Below, in pieces: positions 17,950-27,188 of a stretch of 39,305 nt of DNA (its first letter is position 1; each line of letters starts with the position of its first letter). Under the pieces are notes generated by a model, which saw only the letters and a list, made by a program, of their open reading frames with translations, was not told where the DNA came from and searched no databases. This DNA comes from Deltaproteobacteria bacterium. Lineage in GTDB: Bacteria; Desulfobacterota; Binatia; UTPRO1. Location: contig VBKW01000140.1 in the NCBI GenBank assembly GCA_005879405.1, positions 1-39,305 of the forward strand. The letters run 5' to 3'. Made by a program: the position numbers and the translations under genes.

Positions 17950-18678
17950 TCAGGTCGGGCGCGTCTCGGCTCCGGCGAGGGTCACACGAACTGCGCCCAC
18001 CGGCCGGTTCGTCGCCTCGTCGACGATCAGCCCCTCGTACGTCCCCGGTGGATGGTCGTCCGGAATTCGCACCGAAAGGACCGCGGCGCCGTCGGGGGCG
18101 GCCGCGCGCGCTTCGACTTCGACGTCCAGCCGCGGCTTCCACGCCTCGCAGGCGCGCAGCGCGTGGACGACGAGGCGGGCGCCTGCCGCTTCCGGAGTGA
18201 GCTCGACCGCCACTTCCGCCGGCCGTGAAGAGCGGATCGCGACCGCGACGCCTATCGCGCGCGCCGGTGTCGGCGCCGTCCGTGGAGCGGCCGGCTCCGC
18301 GTGCCGCGGACCGGTGGCCGCGGCGCCGGTACGCTGGACGAGCTCCAGCCACGTGCCGACGAGCTCGGAAGCGTACCGTCCCATCCGTTGGGCGAGGTCC
18401 TGGGCGTCCGCGGTCACGGACTCCGTCCGGTAAGCGCCCTCGCTCATGCGGCGCGCCGCGTGCTCCCCTTGCCGCACATACTCCTCGACGACTTGGTAGC
18501 CGAGCGCAACCGAGCGGGCGATCGCGTCGCCGAGACCCGACGTTCCCCTGCTGTTCGTACCTGCTTCGCCCGCCGGTGCCGCATCGCCCGAAGGCACAGC
18601 GTTGAGCAACGTCGACCAATTCCTCACTGGCGCTGTCCGGTCGAGCGACGGCCGCTTGATGCGTTCGTTCGTACTCAC
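17950..18678 (-). CDS. Conserved protein: helical phasin-like N-terminus plus C-terminal Ig-like beta domain
   Basis: GTG start 10 nt after FAD gene stop; helical 'GLGDAIARSVALGYQVVEEYVRQGEHAARRM...YASELVGTWLELVQR' then 'VLSVRIPDDHPPGTYEGLIVDEATNRPVGAVRVTLAG'. Confidence 0.7.
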   Translation of the reverse strand: MSTNERIKRPSLDRTAPVRNWSTLLNAVPSGDAAPAGEAGTNSRGTSGLGDAIARSVALGYQVVEEYVRQGEHAARRMSEGAYRTESVTADAQDLAQRMGRYASELVGTWLELVQRTGAAATGPRHAEPAAPRTAPTPARAIGVAVAIRSSRPAEVAVELTPEAAGARLVVHALRACEAWKPRLDVEVEARAAAPDGAAVLSVRIPDDHPPGTYEGLIVDEATNRPVGAVRVTLAGAETRPT

Positions 18679-18688
18679 ATCGACCTCG

Positions 18689-20815
18689 TCAAGGATGATC
18701 GTAGCCCATGATGTCCTCGAGCCGCGGTGCTCTCGCGATCGCGTGCGCGGCGAGACGGCCGGAGATGACAGCCGCTTCGACGCAGCCCGTGTTGACGCCG
18801 CACTCCGTCCAATCCCCGGCGATCGTGAGGTTGTCGTATGTCGCGTCCAAGGGCGAGATGCGATACTTGCTGCTGCCGGGAAGCGCAAGCGTGTAGCGAT
18901 CGGACGGGTTCACGTTCGCCGTCCAGAATTGCGTCGCGAAACGGCCTTCACCGGCCGGGTCGCCTGCGCCGATCGCGGCGACGGGCGTCGCCAAGAGGTC
19001 CCAGCGGAACTCGCCGGATTCATCGATTGCGCGCGGCCAGAGATGCTTGGCCTGGCGTCTCAGGAAATCGACGGCGAGCGCGCGCACGAGCTCGCGCTTT
19101 CGCGCCGGAACGCTGCCTCCCTCGGCGTAGTCACCGTCGTCCGGCAACACGCTGCAGAAGTACACGAGACCGATCGGCGGGCTCGGCCACGACTCGAGCG
19201 GGAGCAGGTGGCGCATGTCCGCGCACGTGTCGAAGGGCGGCGCAAACCCCGAGAGCGTGATCGGCGGCTCGGGCCACCCGAGATCGCTCGTCGCCGTCCG
19301 CAACCACAGCTGGAACGCGTGCGTCGCCACGGTCCGCACGTGATCGACCATCTCGCGCCAGCGCGGGTCGCGCCCGACGAGGTCGCGACACACGTACGGG
19401 ATGGCGCCGATCCCGACGGCGAGGACGGCGAGATCGAAGTCGTCGCCGACGCGCAGGCTCCGCGTGGCAACGCAGCGCTCGTCCCAGTGCGACTCGAAGT
19501 CCCAGCTCTCGTGGCGGAAGCGATCCCCGTCCACGAGCTGATGATAGTCGGGGCACGATGGCCATGCCGGCATCCCTTGGACCGTCACGAGCGGCTCGTA
19601 GGGTTGGCCGTCGCGGATCTCCGCCTGCACGTCGAAATCGAGCGCCTCGACGTGCGCCGCGTCCGGGGCTCCGGGTCCCGACACCCCGGCGACTCGTACG
19701 TTCCGAAGCCGATGGAAGAATGCGAACCGCACCCCGCGCCGCCGCAACACCTCGTACAACGGGGCGAATACGACGTCTCCCATGCCGCCGCGCATCTTCC
19801 AGAATATGGCGCCGCGGTAGGTGAAGAACGCGCGGAGGAATCCTCGCAAGGCGACCCCCGCCGAAACCCTTGGGCGCTGGAAGTCTCCATCTTCGTACGC
19901 GAAGCCGAGTCCGTACAGCCCGCGCAGGTATCCCGAGTCGACGGAACTCGCGGCGGCGCCGTTCAAGAGGAGCCACTCGCGACAGTCGTAGTCGTCGATC
20001 GCGTCGAAGCCCCGCGGATCATTCACGAGCCCGAAGCGAATCTGTCCCCGCACGGTCGCGAGCGCCAGGTCGATGACCTGCCAGATCCGCCGCAGCTCGG
20101 GATCGTTCTCGAGTCGGCTCTCGAGGAGCCGCCTCGCGTTCGCGACGGCGGCGTCCAAGAACCGCACGAGGATGGTGCCCGGATAGTCGGTGAACGAGGT
20201 GATCACGACCTCGAGCAATGCGAGGCCCTGCGTGATCCCGGCGAGCGTGGCGAGCTCGCCGTAATGGACGAGCGCCGCCAGCGCCTCGGCCGCCGATTCC
20301 GGCACCCCCGTCACGCGCGGAGCCGATAACGCTTCGCCGGCCCGCGACACGACATCGGCGAACAAGGTTCGCACCAAGGCGACGACGTGCACGATGTAAT
20401 CGCGCACCGTCGGATGTCGCGCCGCGCCTCCGATATCTCCCGGCAGTCCTTCCATCGGCGGAAAGCTGCGCATCCATAGTTCCCACTGCCCGCGCGTGTC
20501 CCGTTCGGTGACAGCGATCGTGGTCGCGGGGATGAACGCCTGCAAAAAGTCGCGATCGAGCTCTCGGTAGCACTCGCGGAGGATCTGGAACGCATTCTCG
20601 TACCATCCCATCCACACGTGCAGTCCGTGCTCCTCGATCCGTCCGTGCACGCCGCGGCCCGACGCGCCCTTCCCTCCCAGGCGCCAGCCGAGTTGATAGA
20701 CGGTCACCTCGTAGCGACCGCGGTGCTCCGGTCGCGTCAGCTCGAACGCGGCGGTGACCCCGGCGCAGCCGCCGCCGACGATCGCCACCCGAATCGGTCG
20801 CTCCGACTGCTCCAT
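18689..20815 (-). CDS. Large FAD-dependent oxidoreductase (amine oxidase / carotenoid desaturase-like)
   Basis: 'IRVAIVGGGCAGVTAAFELTRPEHRGRYEVTVYQLGWRLGGKGASGR' dinucleotide-binding motif and C-terminal 'NLTIAGDWTECGVNTGCVEAAVISGRLAAHAI' motif. Confidence 0.9.
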   Translation of the reverse strand: MEQSERPIRVAIVGGGCAGVTAAFELTRPEHRGRYEVTVYQLGWRLGGKGASGRGVHGRIEEHGLHVWMGWYENAFQILRECYRELDRDFLQAFIPATTIAVTERDTRGQWELWMRSFPPMEGLPGDIGGAARHPTVRDYIVHVVALVRTLFADVVSRAGEALSAPRVTGVPESAAEALAALVHYGELATLAGITQGLALLEVVITSFTDYPGTILVRFLDAAVANARRLLESRLENDPELRRIWQVIDLALATVRGQIRFGLVNDPRGFDAIDDYDCREWLLLNGAAASSVDSGYLRGLYGLGFAYEDGDFQRPRVSAGVALRGFLRAFFTYRGAIFWKMRGGMGDVVFAPLYEVLRRRGVRFAFFHRLRNVRVAGVSGPGAPDAAHVEALDFDVQAEIRDGQPYEPLVTVQGMPAWPSCPDYHQLVDGDRFRHESWDFESHWDERCVATRSLRVGDDFDLAVLAVGIGAIPYVCRDLVGRDPRWREMVDHVRTVATHAFQLWLRTATSDLGWPEPPITLSGFAPPFDTCADMRHLLPLESWPSPPIGLVYFCSVLPDDGDYAEGGSVPARKRELVRALAVDFLRRQAKHLWPRAIDESGEFRWDLLATPVAAIGAGDPAGEGRFATQFWTANVNPSDRYTLALPGSSKYRISPLDATYDNLTIAGDWTECGVNTGCVEAAVISGRLAAHAIARAPRLEDIMGYDHP

Positions 20816-20820
20816 CGGCC

Positions 20821-21870
20821 TTACTCGATGTCTTCGCGGGCCACGTCCGCGAACCCGAGCACGAAGTCGCGACCGTAGACGCGTGCCGGCGTCTGGAACC
20901 CGGGCTCGAAATCGCCTGCGAGCACCCGGTTCGCGATCGATGCGGCGGTGAACCCGGTGAACTCGTAGGCCTCAGGCGTCCGGAGCCGTGCGCAGACCCG
21001 GCGCCCCGCCTCGTCTTCCGCTTCCGCGACGACGACCATCGTGCGGCCTTCGGATGACCCCAAATTCATCGGCAGGGCCTCGCTCCACGTGCTGAGCCAC
21101 GCCTGCGCGGGCGCGGTATCGAGCAGCCACCCAAACGACCGGCATGCGCCGAGCAGCGCGCGGGTGAGCGGCGTCGCTTCGACGTACGTCTCCACGTTGG
21201 CGATACCGGTCGTGTAATACGCCGTCGTGAGGTCGCCGAGGCTGACGTTCAGCGCGGCGCTGCGGCCGTGTCCGAAATCGAAACAGCGCTCGACGGAACC
21301 GAGCGGTAGCGGCGTGAGACCGCCGTCGCGGCGAACCGTCCCGCGATTGACATTCTCGAGGAGCGTCTGCGCGGAGCCGCGCGACAGCGAAAAGAGGTTC
21401 GTCACGGCAATCGCAAGCCGCGTCGCATGGGGAAGGCGCCGCGCGACATGCGCCGCGAGGCAGTCGGTCGAAACGACGTCGAACCCGACGGCCGGCATCA
21501 GCATGAGCTTCCGGCGCCGCGCCTCGTCATTGCGGCGGGCGATCGCCTCGATCGACGGCAGCTCCGCGGTGATATCGAGATAGTGGGCCCCGGCGCGCAG
21601 ACACGCGTCCGCGATCGGCTCCGCCGTCCGCGAGAACGGACCCGCCGCGTTCAGCACGACGCCGACGCCACGAAGCGCGCCGCCGAGCGCGTTCGGATCA
21701 GTGATCGCGGCGGTCCGATGGTCGAGGTCGAGATCACCGGCGAACGCCGCGACCTTGCGCGCATCGCGCCCGCACAGTACCGGTCGAAGGCCGAGCTCGC
21801 ACATCCGCCGGGTGACGAGGCGCCCGGAATGCCCGCTAGCGCCGTAGACCATCACCGCGTCTCCGCTCAC
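20821..21870 (-). CDS. Saccharopine dehydrogenase-like NAD(P)-binding protein (trans-acting enoyl reductase type)
   Basis: 'MVYGASGHSGRLVTRRMCELGLRPVLCGRDARKV...VLNAAGPFSRTAEPIADACLRAGAHYLDITAE' typical of the family. Confidence 0.85.
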   Translation of the reverse strand: MSGDAVMVYGASGHSGRLVTRRMCELGLRPVLCGRDARKVAAFAGDLDLDHRTAAITDPNALGGALRGVGVVLNAAGPFSRTAEPIADACLRAGAHYLDITAELPSIEAIARRNDEARRRKLMLMPAVGFDVVSTDCLAAHVARRLPHATRLAIAVTNLFSLSRGSAQTLLENVNRGTVRRDGGLTPLPLGSVERCFDFGHGRSAALNVSLGDLTTAYYTTGIANVETYVEATPLTRALLGACRSFGWLLDTAPAQAWLSTWSEALPMNLGSSEGRTMVVVAEAEDEAGRRVCARLRTPEAYEFTGFTAASIANRVLAGDFEPGFQTPARVYGRDFVLGFADVAREDIE

Positions 21871-21905
21871 TGTCCGCGTCCCGTGCTATAGCTCGCCGTC
21901 GACGC

Positions 21906-22691
21906 ATGACTTCGTTGCTGACGAGCGACGCGTTTCCGGAGCCCTGGGTTGACGCCGAGGCGGCGGGCGCATCGTTCGTCGCCGAAGCGCGCTTCGAAGG
22001 TGTGATCGTCTGCACGCGCTGGCCGCGCCCTGACGTGATGCCGATCTTGGCACCGGGGCTCTCGCTGGGTCGCAATGCGACGGCCGAGGCGCACCTCCAT
22101 CCCGTCGCATTCGTCTTCGGGATGCAGTCGGATGCGGCGCTCATCGTCGGCGGCGTCACGGTTCCGTCCGGCGCACGGTTTCCGGAGTTGATGATCGCCG
22201 TGCCATTCGTGCGGCGTCACGAGGACACGAACCTGCACGTCTTCATTCCGCGCGTGTACTCCAGCGACCAGCTCTCGACGTGGAGCGGCACCGCGAATTA
22301 CGGGTTGGGCAAGCAGCTCGCGGACATGCGCTGGCTCAGCCGAACGTTCACGGTGGCGGCGCGTGGCGGACCGCTTCTCCTGCACGCGACGGTCGAGAGC
22401 GAGGGCGACTGGCGGCCGTTCGATCGCGTCCCGGGGCTGACTGCGACGACGGACGTGTTCCGCCGTCCGGCGCTGGGGCGCCGACATGACGGCACCGACG
22501 TGCGCTCGTACTTCGATTGGCGCCCATACGGGGCCACGGCGAGGCCGGCGCGTGCGGTGCTGTCGATCGACGCGCCGCTCGGCCCGGGGCTGGTACCGCG
22601 TATCTGTCACGGGATCGGAGGGGAAACTTTCGCGGTACGCGACATGCGATGGCGGATCAGCTGGCCGTTGCGGTGTGACGCCGGATCATGA
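21906..22691 (+). CDS. Acetoacetate decarboxylase-fold-like protein
   Basis: 'FPELMIAVPFVRR...LHVFIPRVYSSDQLSTWSGTANYGLGKQLADMRW' resembles ADC-like proteins. Confidence 0.6.
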   Translation: MTSLLTSDAFPEPWVDAEAAGASFVAEARFEGVIVCTRWPRPDVMPILAPGLSLGRNATAEAHLHPVAFVFGMQSDAALIVGGVTVPSGARFPELMIAVPFVRRHEDTNLHVFIPRVYSSDQLSTWSGTANYGLGKQLADMRWLSRTFTVAARGGPLLLHATVESEGDWRPFDRVPGLTATTDVFRRPALGRRHDGTDVRSYFDWRPYGATARPARAVLSIDAPLGPGLVPRICHGIGGETFAVRDMRWRISWPLRCDAGS

Positions 22692-23711
22692 CCGTTCGAT
22701 CACCCACTGCGGCAATGCTTCGATGAAACGCTTGTCTCGCGATTCGGGGAAACCGCCAAAGAGGGCCGTGCACTCGTGCCGCGCCGCGCCCGCAAAGGCG
22801 TGGGCGACCTGTCGGGCATGTTCCAGGGAGCCGTACGCGTCGATGCGCTCACGCACCCAGCACACGTCCGCACGCGTCCGCTCCGCACGCCGCAAACCAA
22901 GAAACTCGGTGAGCCGTGCCCGCTCAATGGCGTCCATCTGCCGCAGGAGATGGATCAATATGAGTGTCCGCTTCCCTTCGAGCAGGTCGCCGCCGAGTTC
23001 CTTTCCGTAGCGCGCCCCGTCGCCGACCAGATTGAGGATGTCGTCCTGGATTTGGAAGGCGGCGCCGAGAAAGAAGCCGAAACGCACGAACCGATCGAGA
23101 TGGCGCTCGTCGCGTGTGGCGATGAGCGCGCCGAGCCTCGTCGGATAGATCGTCGTGTACGAACACGTCTTCTTGAGCACCATGCCGAGATAGTCGCCGT
23201 CGGTCAGCGCGGTTGCGTTGTCGCGCCGCCAACCGAGCTCGATGGCCTGGCCCTCGATGGATTCGGACGCCATACGCTCGGTCTCGCGGAGCACCAGAAT
23301 CGTCAGGACCGGCCCGAACCGCAGACGATCGTCGATGATCGCGCGCAGTCCGAGCATCGCGAGCGCATCCCCGACGTTCACCGCAACGGCGGCGCCATAC
23401 GACGCGTTGAGCGTTGGAACGCCGCGCCGCTGCTCACTCTCATCCTCGACGTCGTCGTGCACCAGAAAAGCATTGTGGAGCAACTCGACGGCGGCGGCCG
23501 AGCGCACCGCATCGTCGATTGCCGCGCCGAAGACTCGCGCCGACGCGATGCAGAGGCTCGGACGGAACATCCGACCCCCGCGCCGCGGGTAGTCGGCGAC
23601 GAGTCCGTACAAGTGTCGCTGCGGGCGGCGGGGGCCGAGATAGTCCGCGAGCGCTACGCGCGTCGTCGCGCCGTATTCGCTGAGGGTGTCGGCGACGAGG
23701 TGCGCGCTCAT
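22686..23711 (-). CDS. Polyprenyl (trans-isoprenyl) diphosphate synthase
   Basis: First Asp-rich motif 'HNAFLVHDDVEDESEQRRGVPT' and second 'FQIQDDILNLVGD', plus GKRT. Confidence 0.93.
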   Translation of the reverse strand: MSAHLVADTLSEYGATTRVALADYLGPRRPQRHLYGLVADYPRRGGRMFRPSLCIASARVFGAAIDDAVRSAAAVELLHNAFLVHDDVEDESEQRRGVPTLNASYGAAVAVNVGDALAMLGLRAIIDDRLRFGPVLTILVLRETERMASESIEGQAIELGWRRDNATALTDGDYLGMVLKKTCSYTTIYPTRLGALIATRDERHLDRFVRFGFFLGAAFQIQDDILNLVGDGARYGKELGGDLLEGKRTLILIHLLRQMDAIERARLTEFLGLRRAERTRADVCWVRERIDAYGSLEHARQVAHAFAGAARHECTALFGGFPESRDKRFIEALPQWVIERS

Positions 23712-23755
23712 GAAGGGCCCGAAAGCTAGTGCATCGACGCCCGCAAATGCAACAG

Positions 23756-25030
23756 TTACTCGCTCGCGTCAACGTCCGGCGGCACCGGCACCTCGCCGCG
23801 CACCTCGTAGACGTTCATCGCGTCGTCCTTTCCGCGGAGCGCGACGGTTCCGCGATCGACCAATACGAACCGCTCGCGCGCCAGCTCCGCGGTGCGTGCG
23901 CCGACGACGATGAGACCGGGGGTCGCGATCGAAGACTCGATGCGCGACGCGATGTTGACCGTGTCCCCGAGCACGGTGATCTCCTTGCGGCGCGTGGAGC
24001 CGATCGGCCCGACGACGACGTTCCCACTGTTGATGCCGACGCGGATCTCGATGGGCGGCTGCGGCACTCGCTCGGCGTTCCATGCGTCCAACCGCCGGCG
24101 CATCTCCAGCGCGACGCGGACCGCGCGGATCGCGTGGTCGGGTTGCGGATACGGTGCGCCGAAGACGGCCATGATGGCGTCGCCGATGAACTTGTCGACC
24201 GTACCCTCGTACTCGAAGATGACGTCGGCCATGCGCGAGAAGTACTCGTTCAGCAGCTGAGCGACGTCTCGCGGGGTCATGCGCTCGGCAAGGCGGGAGA
24301 AGCCGACGATGTCCGCGAACAGCACCGTCGCGTCGAGCTCCTGCACGTCGCGTTCGCCCTCGGATAAAATGCGCGTCACGATGTGCGGCGAGAAGTATTT
24401 TTCGAGCCGCTCGCGCGCGAGACGCTCCTGGTGGATCTTCTCCGCGAGCGTCGCCTGCTCGATCGCGACCGCGGCATAGTTCGCCATCGCCGTCAGTAGA
24501 TCGAGGTCCGCGACGGTGAAGACGCCCGCATGCGCCGGACTGTCGACGTGCACGATGCCGATGACCGTCTCGTCCCTCCAGAGCGGCGCGCACATGGCGG
24601 AGCGGATGCGAAACGATTGCACGCTCTCGGAATCAGCGAATCGGGTATCAATCCGCGCATCGGAGGTGAGGATGGCGACGCGCTCCTTCACCACGCGGTC
24701 GACGATCGTTTTACTGACGGTGATCGGACCTTCGCTGTCGGCCGCGTCGCGGTACTTGATGACACGCGGACACAACCGGCCGCCCTCGTCGAAGAGCATG
24801 ATGAACCCGCGCTCCGCCGGGATGTGCTCGAACAACGCAGCCAATACGAGCGGCTGCATGTCTTGCGATTTCGCGCTGAGCAGTGTCCGGGCGAGGTCGG
24901 ATAGGCTCCGCAGAATGTGATTCGTCTGGCGCGTCGCGGCTTCGTCGATGCCGCGGACGACGGTCCCGTCGTCGATCACTCCGCCTTGCGGATCGAGGAT
25001 GATCTGGTCGTCGAGTTCCTGCTGAGGCAT
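23756..25030 (-). CDS. GAF-domain adenylate/guanylate cyclase (class III)
   Basis: GAF: 'LFEHIPAERGFIMLFDEGG...IRSAMCAPLWRDETVIGIVHVDS'; cyclase: 'ATVLFADIVGFSRLAERM', 'DKFIGDAIMAVFGAP', 'LGDTVNIASRIES', all catalytic motifs intact. Confidence 0.95.
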   Translation of the reverse strand: MPQQELDDQIILDPQGGVIDDGTVVRGIDEAATRQTNHILRSLSDLARTLLSAKSQDMQPLVLAALFEHIPAERGFIMLFDEGGRLCPRVIKYRDAADSEGPITVSKTIVDRVVKERVAILTSDARIDTRFADSESVQSFRIRSAMCAPLWRDETVIGIVHVDSPAHAGVFTVADLDLLTAMANYAAVAIEQATLAEKIHQERLARERLEKYFSPHIVTRILSEGERDVQELDATVLFADIVGFSRLAERMTPRDVAQLLNEYFSRMADVIFEYEGTVDKFIGDAIMAVFGAPYPQPDHAIRAVRVALEMRRRLDAWNAERVPQPPIEIRVGINSGNVVVGPIGSTRRKEITVLGDTVNIASRIESSIATPGLIVVGARTAELARERFVLVDRGTVALRGKDDAMNVYEVRGEVPVPPDVDASE

Positions 25031-25104
25031 GGCCGCGGCGCGATCCCACCACCGTCCGGCGCCGCGGGTCAAGCGGGGCGGGCGCGGACTTGTCGAAGGG
25101 CAAC

Positions 25105-25219
25105 GATTCTGTCCGCCTCGAAGGCAGCGCCCAACCCGACACCCGGAATCTACATGGGCTTCGTCGTCGACGGCAGCGGCGAGTTGCTCGCCAACGTCAC
25201 GGCGAACATCACGCCGTAG
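25105..25219 (+). pseudogene. Fragment of an Ig-like domain related to the C-terminus of the 17950-18678 gene
   Basis: Plus-strand 'LSASKAAPNPTPGIYMGFVVDGSGELLANVTANITP*' parallels 'LSVRIPDDHPPGTYEGLIVDEATNRPVGAVRVTLAG'. Confidence 0.5.
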
Positions 25220-26396
25220 GAGCGCGCTCCATGAAGCCGCATTCCTCCAGCCATCGCTCGTAATGACCGATGCACGCCGCGAGCTCGGCGCGTTGGCCGA
25301 CGTAGTAGTGGGAGGCGCCCTCGATCTCGTGCATTGACTTCCGCCCGTGCGGGATCGCGTCGAAGAGCCGGCCGGTGTGGCTCCACGGGCAGGCGTCGTC
25401 GGCGAGGTTGCCGACGACGAGCGTCGGGACACTGGTGTTCGCGGCGTTGCGCTCGCCGTGGGCGCGCGAGGTCCGGAGGCTCCACTGCGAGAGCCAACTG
25501 CGGAGCGTCGTGAAGCGGGCGAGCCCGACCGGCCCGTCGTTCACCATCTCCGGGTCGCCGAGGTAGCACCAGCGCGGCTTGCGCTCGTTGGGATCGATCG
25601 CCGGGTCGAGCCAGCGCGGATCGGCCATCGTCCGATGGACGACGAAGCAGTGCTCGTCGTTCGGTCGCCCGCCGCGTCGCATCTCGTCGAGCCTCGCTTC
25701 GCAAACGCGCGTGATGCGCTCGTTGCGCGCCACCTGCGCCGCTCGGTAGCGCTCGAGGAACTCGGGCCGGTACGGCGGCTGCGCGGGATTCGCGCGATCG
25801 TAGAGGTCGAGCGCCGGGTCGCGCCGCTCGGGATGCCCCTCGTCGACGACAGATGGATCGATCCACTCAGTCAGCGTGACGGAGCGCCCGACGTGCGCCG
25901 CAACGAGGAACATGCCGTCGCCGGGAACGAGCTTTGCGCCGACGAGATCGACGGGGTCACCCGCCGGCGTCGTCGTGACGGACGGCTGCTCCGCTTGCTC
26001 CTGGTAGAAGAGCGCGAGCGAGCCGCCGCCGCTCCAGCCGCCGAGAAGCACGCGCTCGTACCCGAAGCGCTTGCGCGCGTCCGCGATGCCCGCACCGAGG
26101 TCGAGCACGCACTTCTCCATGATCAACGCCGTGTCGTTCCCGCGGTAGCGCGTGTTCACGTAGAGGACGTGGTGCCCGCGCACGGCGAGGGCGCTCATGA
26201 TCGGGAGGAAGCTCCCGCCGCCGATCGGGTGGCTGAAGACGATGACCGCCTTCGACGCGACGTCGCGCGGCCGGATCGCCATCGCCTCGACGAAGACGTG
26301 CCCGACGTCGCCGCCGTAGGTGTCCTTGAACCCCGCCGCCTCCGTGTACGCGATCATGTATGGCAGGCGCACGATCTCGAGACGTGTCTCGCCCAT
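25209..26396 (-). CDS. Alpha/beta hydrolase
   Basis: 'AVIVFSHPIGGGSFLPIMSALAVRGHHVLYVNTRYRGND' and nucleophile elbow 'GGWSGGGSLALFYQEQ'; C-terminal 'GASHYYVGQ'. Confidence 0.85.
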   Translation of the reverse strand: MGETRLEIVRLPYMIAYTEAAGFKDTYGGDVGHVFVEAMAIRPRDVASKAVIVFSHPIGGGSFLPIMSALAVRGHHVLYVNTRYRGNDTALIMEKCVLDLGAGIADARKRFGYERVLLGGWSGGGSLALFYQEQAEQPSVTTTPAGDPVDLVGAKLVPGDGMFLVAAHVGRSVTLTEWIDPSVVDEGHPERRDPALDLYDRANPAQPPYRPEFLERYRAAQVARNERITRVCEARLDEMRRGGRPNDEHCFVVHRTMADPRWLDPAIDPNERKPRWCYLGDPEMVNDGPVGLARFTTLRSWLSQWSLRTSRAHGERNAANTSVPTLVVGNLADDACPWSHTGRLFDAIPHGRKSMHEIEGASHYYVGQRAELAACIGHYERWLEECGFMERAPTA

Positions 26397-26443
26397 GATT
26401 CGCCCGTACGGGATCGCGCGCGACAGTGCAACGAGTCGTCACG

Positions 26444-27088
26444 TCAGCCGCGCCGCCGGCGCGGTGACGCGCCGCGGACGATGCCGTCGAGGATCATCGT
26501 CGCCGCGTGGGCGGCGACCTCGCTCGGGGAGCAGCGCCCCGCGCGGTACCACTCGGTCGTCCAGTTCAGCGCCCCGAGCGTCAGCATCCGCACGACCGAA
26601 AGGTCGAGGTCGTCGCGGATCGCGCCGGCACGGGCGGCGTCGCGCAAGAGCGCCGCCCAGAAGGCGCCGTACGCCCGTTGCTGCTTCAGGTGACGCTCGC
26701 GAATCGCATCGGGAAGCTGGCCGAGGATGCGCAGGTTCGCCGACGCGTGGCTCTCCTCCGAGAGCACGACGCGGACGTGCGCCGCGATCGCGGCCCGCAG
26801 CCGCGCCACCGGATCCGCGCCGGGGCCCAACGCCTCGACGGCGTCGCGCGTCGCGGTGATGGCCGCGTCGACGCCCGCGGACAAGATCGCGTCGATGAGG
26901 TCTTCCTTGCTGTCGAAGTGGTAGTAGAGGCTCCCCGCCTGGAGCCCGGCACGGGTCGCGATGTCCTTCAACGTCACCGACGCGTACCCGTGCCGGCGGA
27001 ACGCTGCCGCTGCCGCGTCGACGATGCGCTGACGCGTCCGCGCCGATTTGGAGGCGGAGCGGTCGGCGATCGGCGCGACGGAACGCAT
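26444..27088 (-). CDS. TetR/AcrR-family transcriptional regulator
   Basis: HTH 'ARTRQRIVDAAAAAFRRHGYASVTLKDIATRAGLQAGSLYYHFDSKEDLIDAIL'. Confidence 0.95.
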   Translation of the reverse strand: MRSVAPIADRSASKSARTRQRIVDAAAAAFRRHGYASVTLKDIATRAGLQAGSLYYHFDSKEDLIDAILSAGVDAAITATRDAVEALGPGADPVARLRAAIAAHVRVVLSEESHASANLRILGQLPDAIRERHLKQQRAYGAFWAALLRDAARAGAIRDDLDLSVVRMLTLGALNWTTEWYRAGRCSPSEVAAHAATMILDGIVRGASPRRRRG

Positions 27089-27092
27089 AGAT

Positions 27093-27108
27093 TCTAATGG
27101 GTATTAGA
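27093..27108. promoter_or_regulatory. Inverted repeat operator O1 (TCTAAT-GGGT-ATTAGA)
   Basis: Perfect palindrome 5 nt upstream of the tetR start; core TCTAA-N6-TTAGA matches O2. Confidence 0.75.
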
Positions 27109-27167
27109 TCCGTAGAGCCGGCGTCAATCAGCGCCTCGGGCCCATCTACCGAAGGGATTGACACGGG

Positions 27168-27187
27168 TTTCTAACAGAGATTAGAAA
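27168..27187. promoter_or_regulatory. Inverted repeat operator O2 (TTTCTAA-CAGAGA-TTAGAAA)
   Basis: Perfect 7-bp arms directly upstream of the Rieske oxygenase start; same TCTAA-N6-TTAGA core as O1; follows a TTGACA -35-like hexamer at 27158-27163. Confidence 0.75.
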
Positions 27188-27188
27188 C

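Noticed and set aside
18602-20329. Plus-strand 575-aa ORF opposite the FAD oxidoreductase
   Set aside because: Antisense artefact with biased composition.
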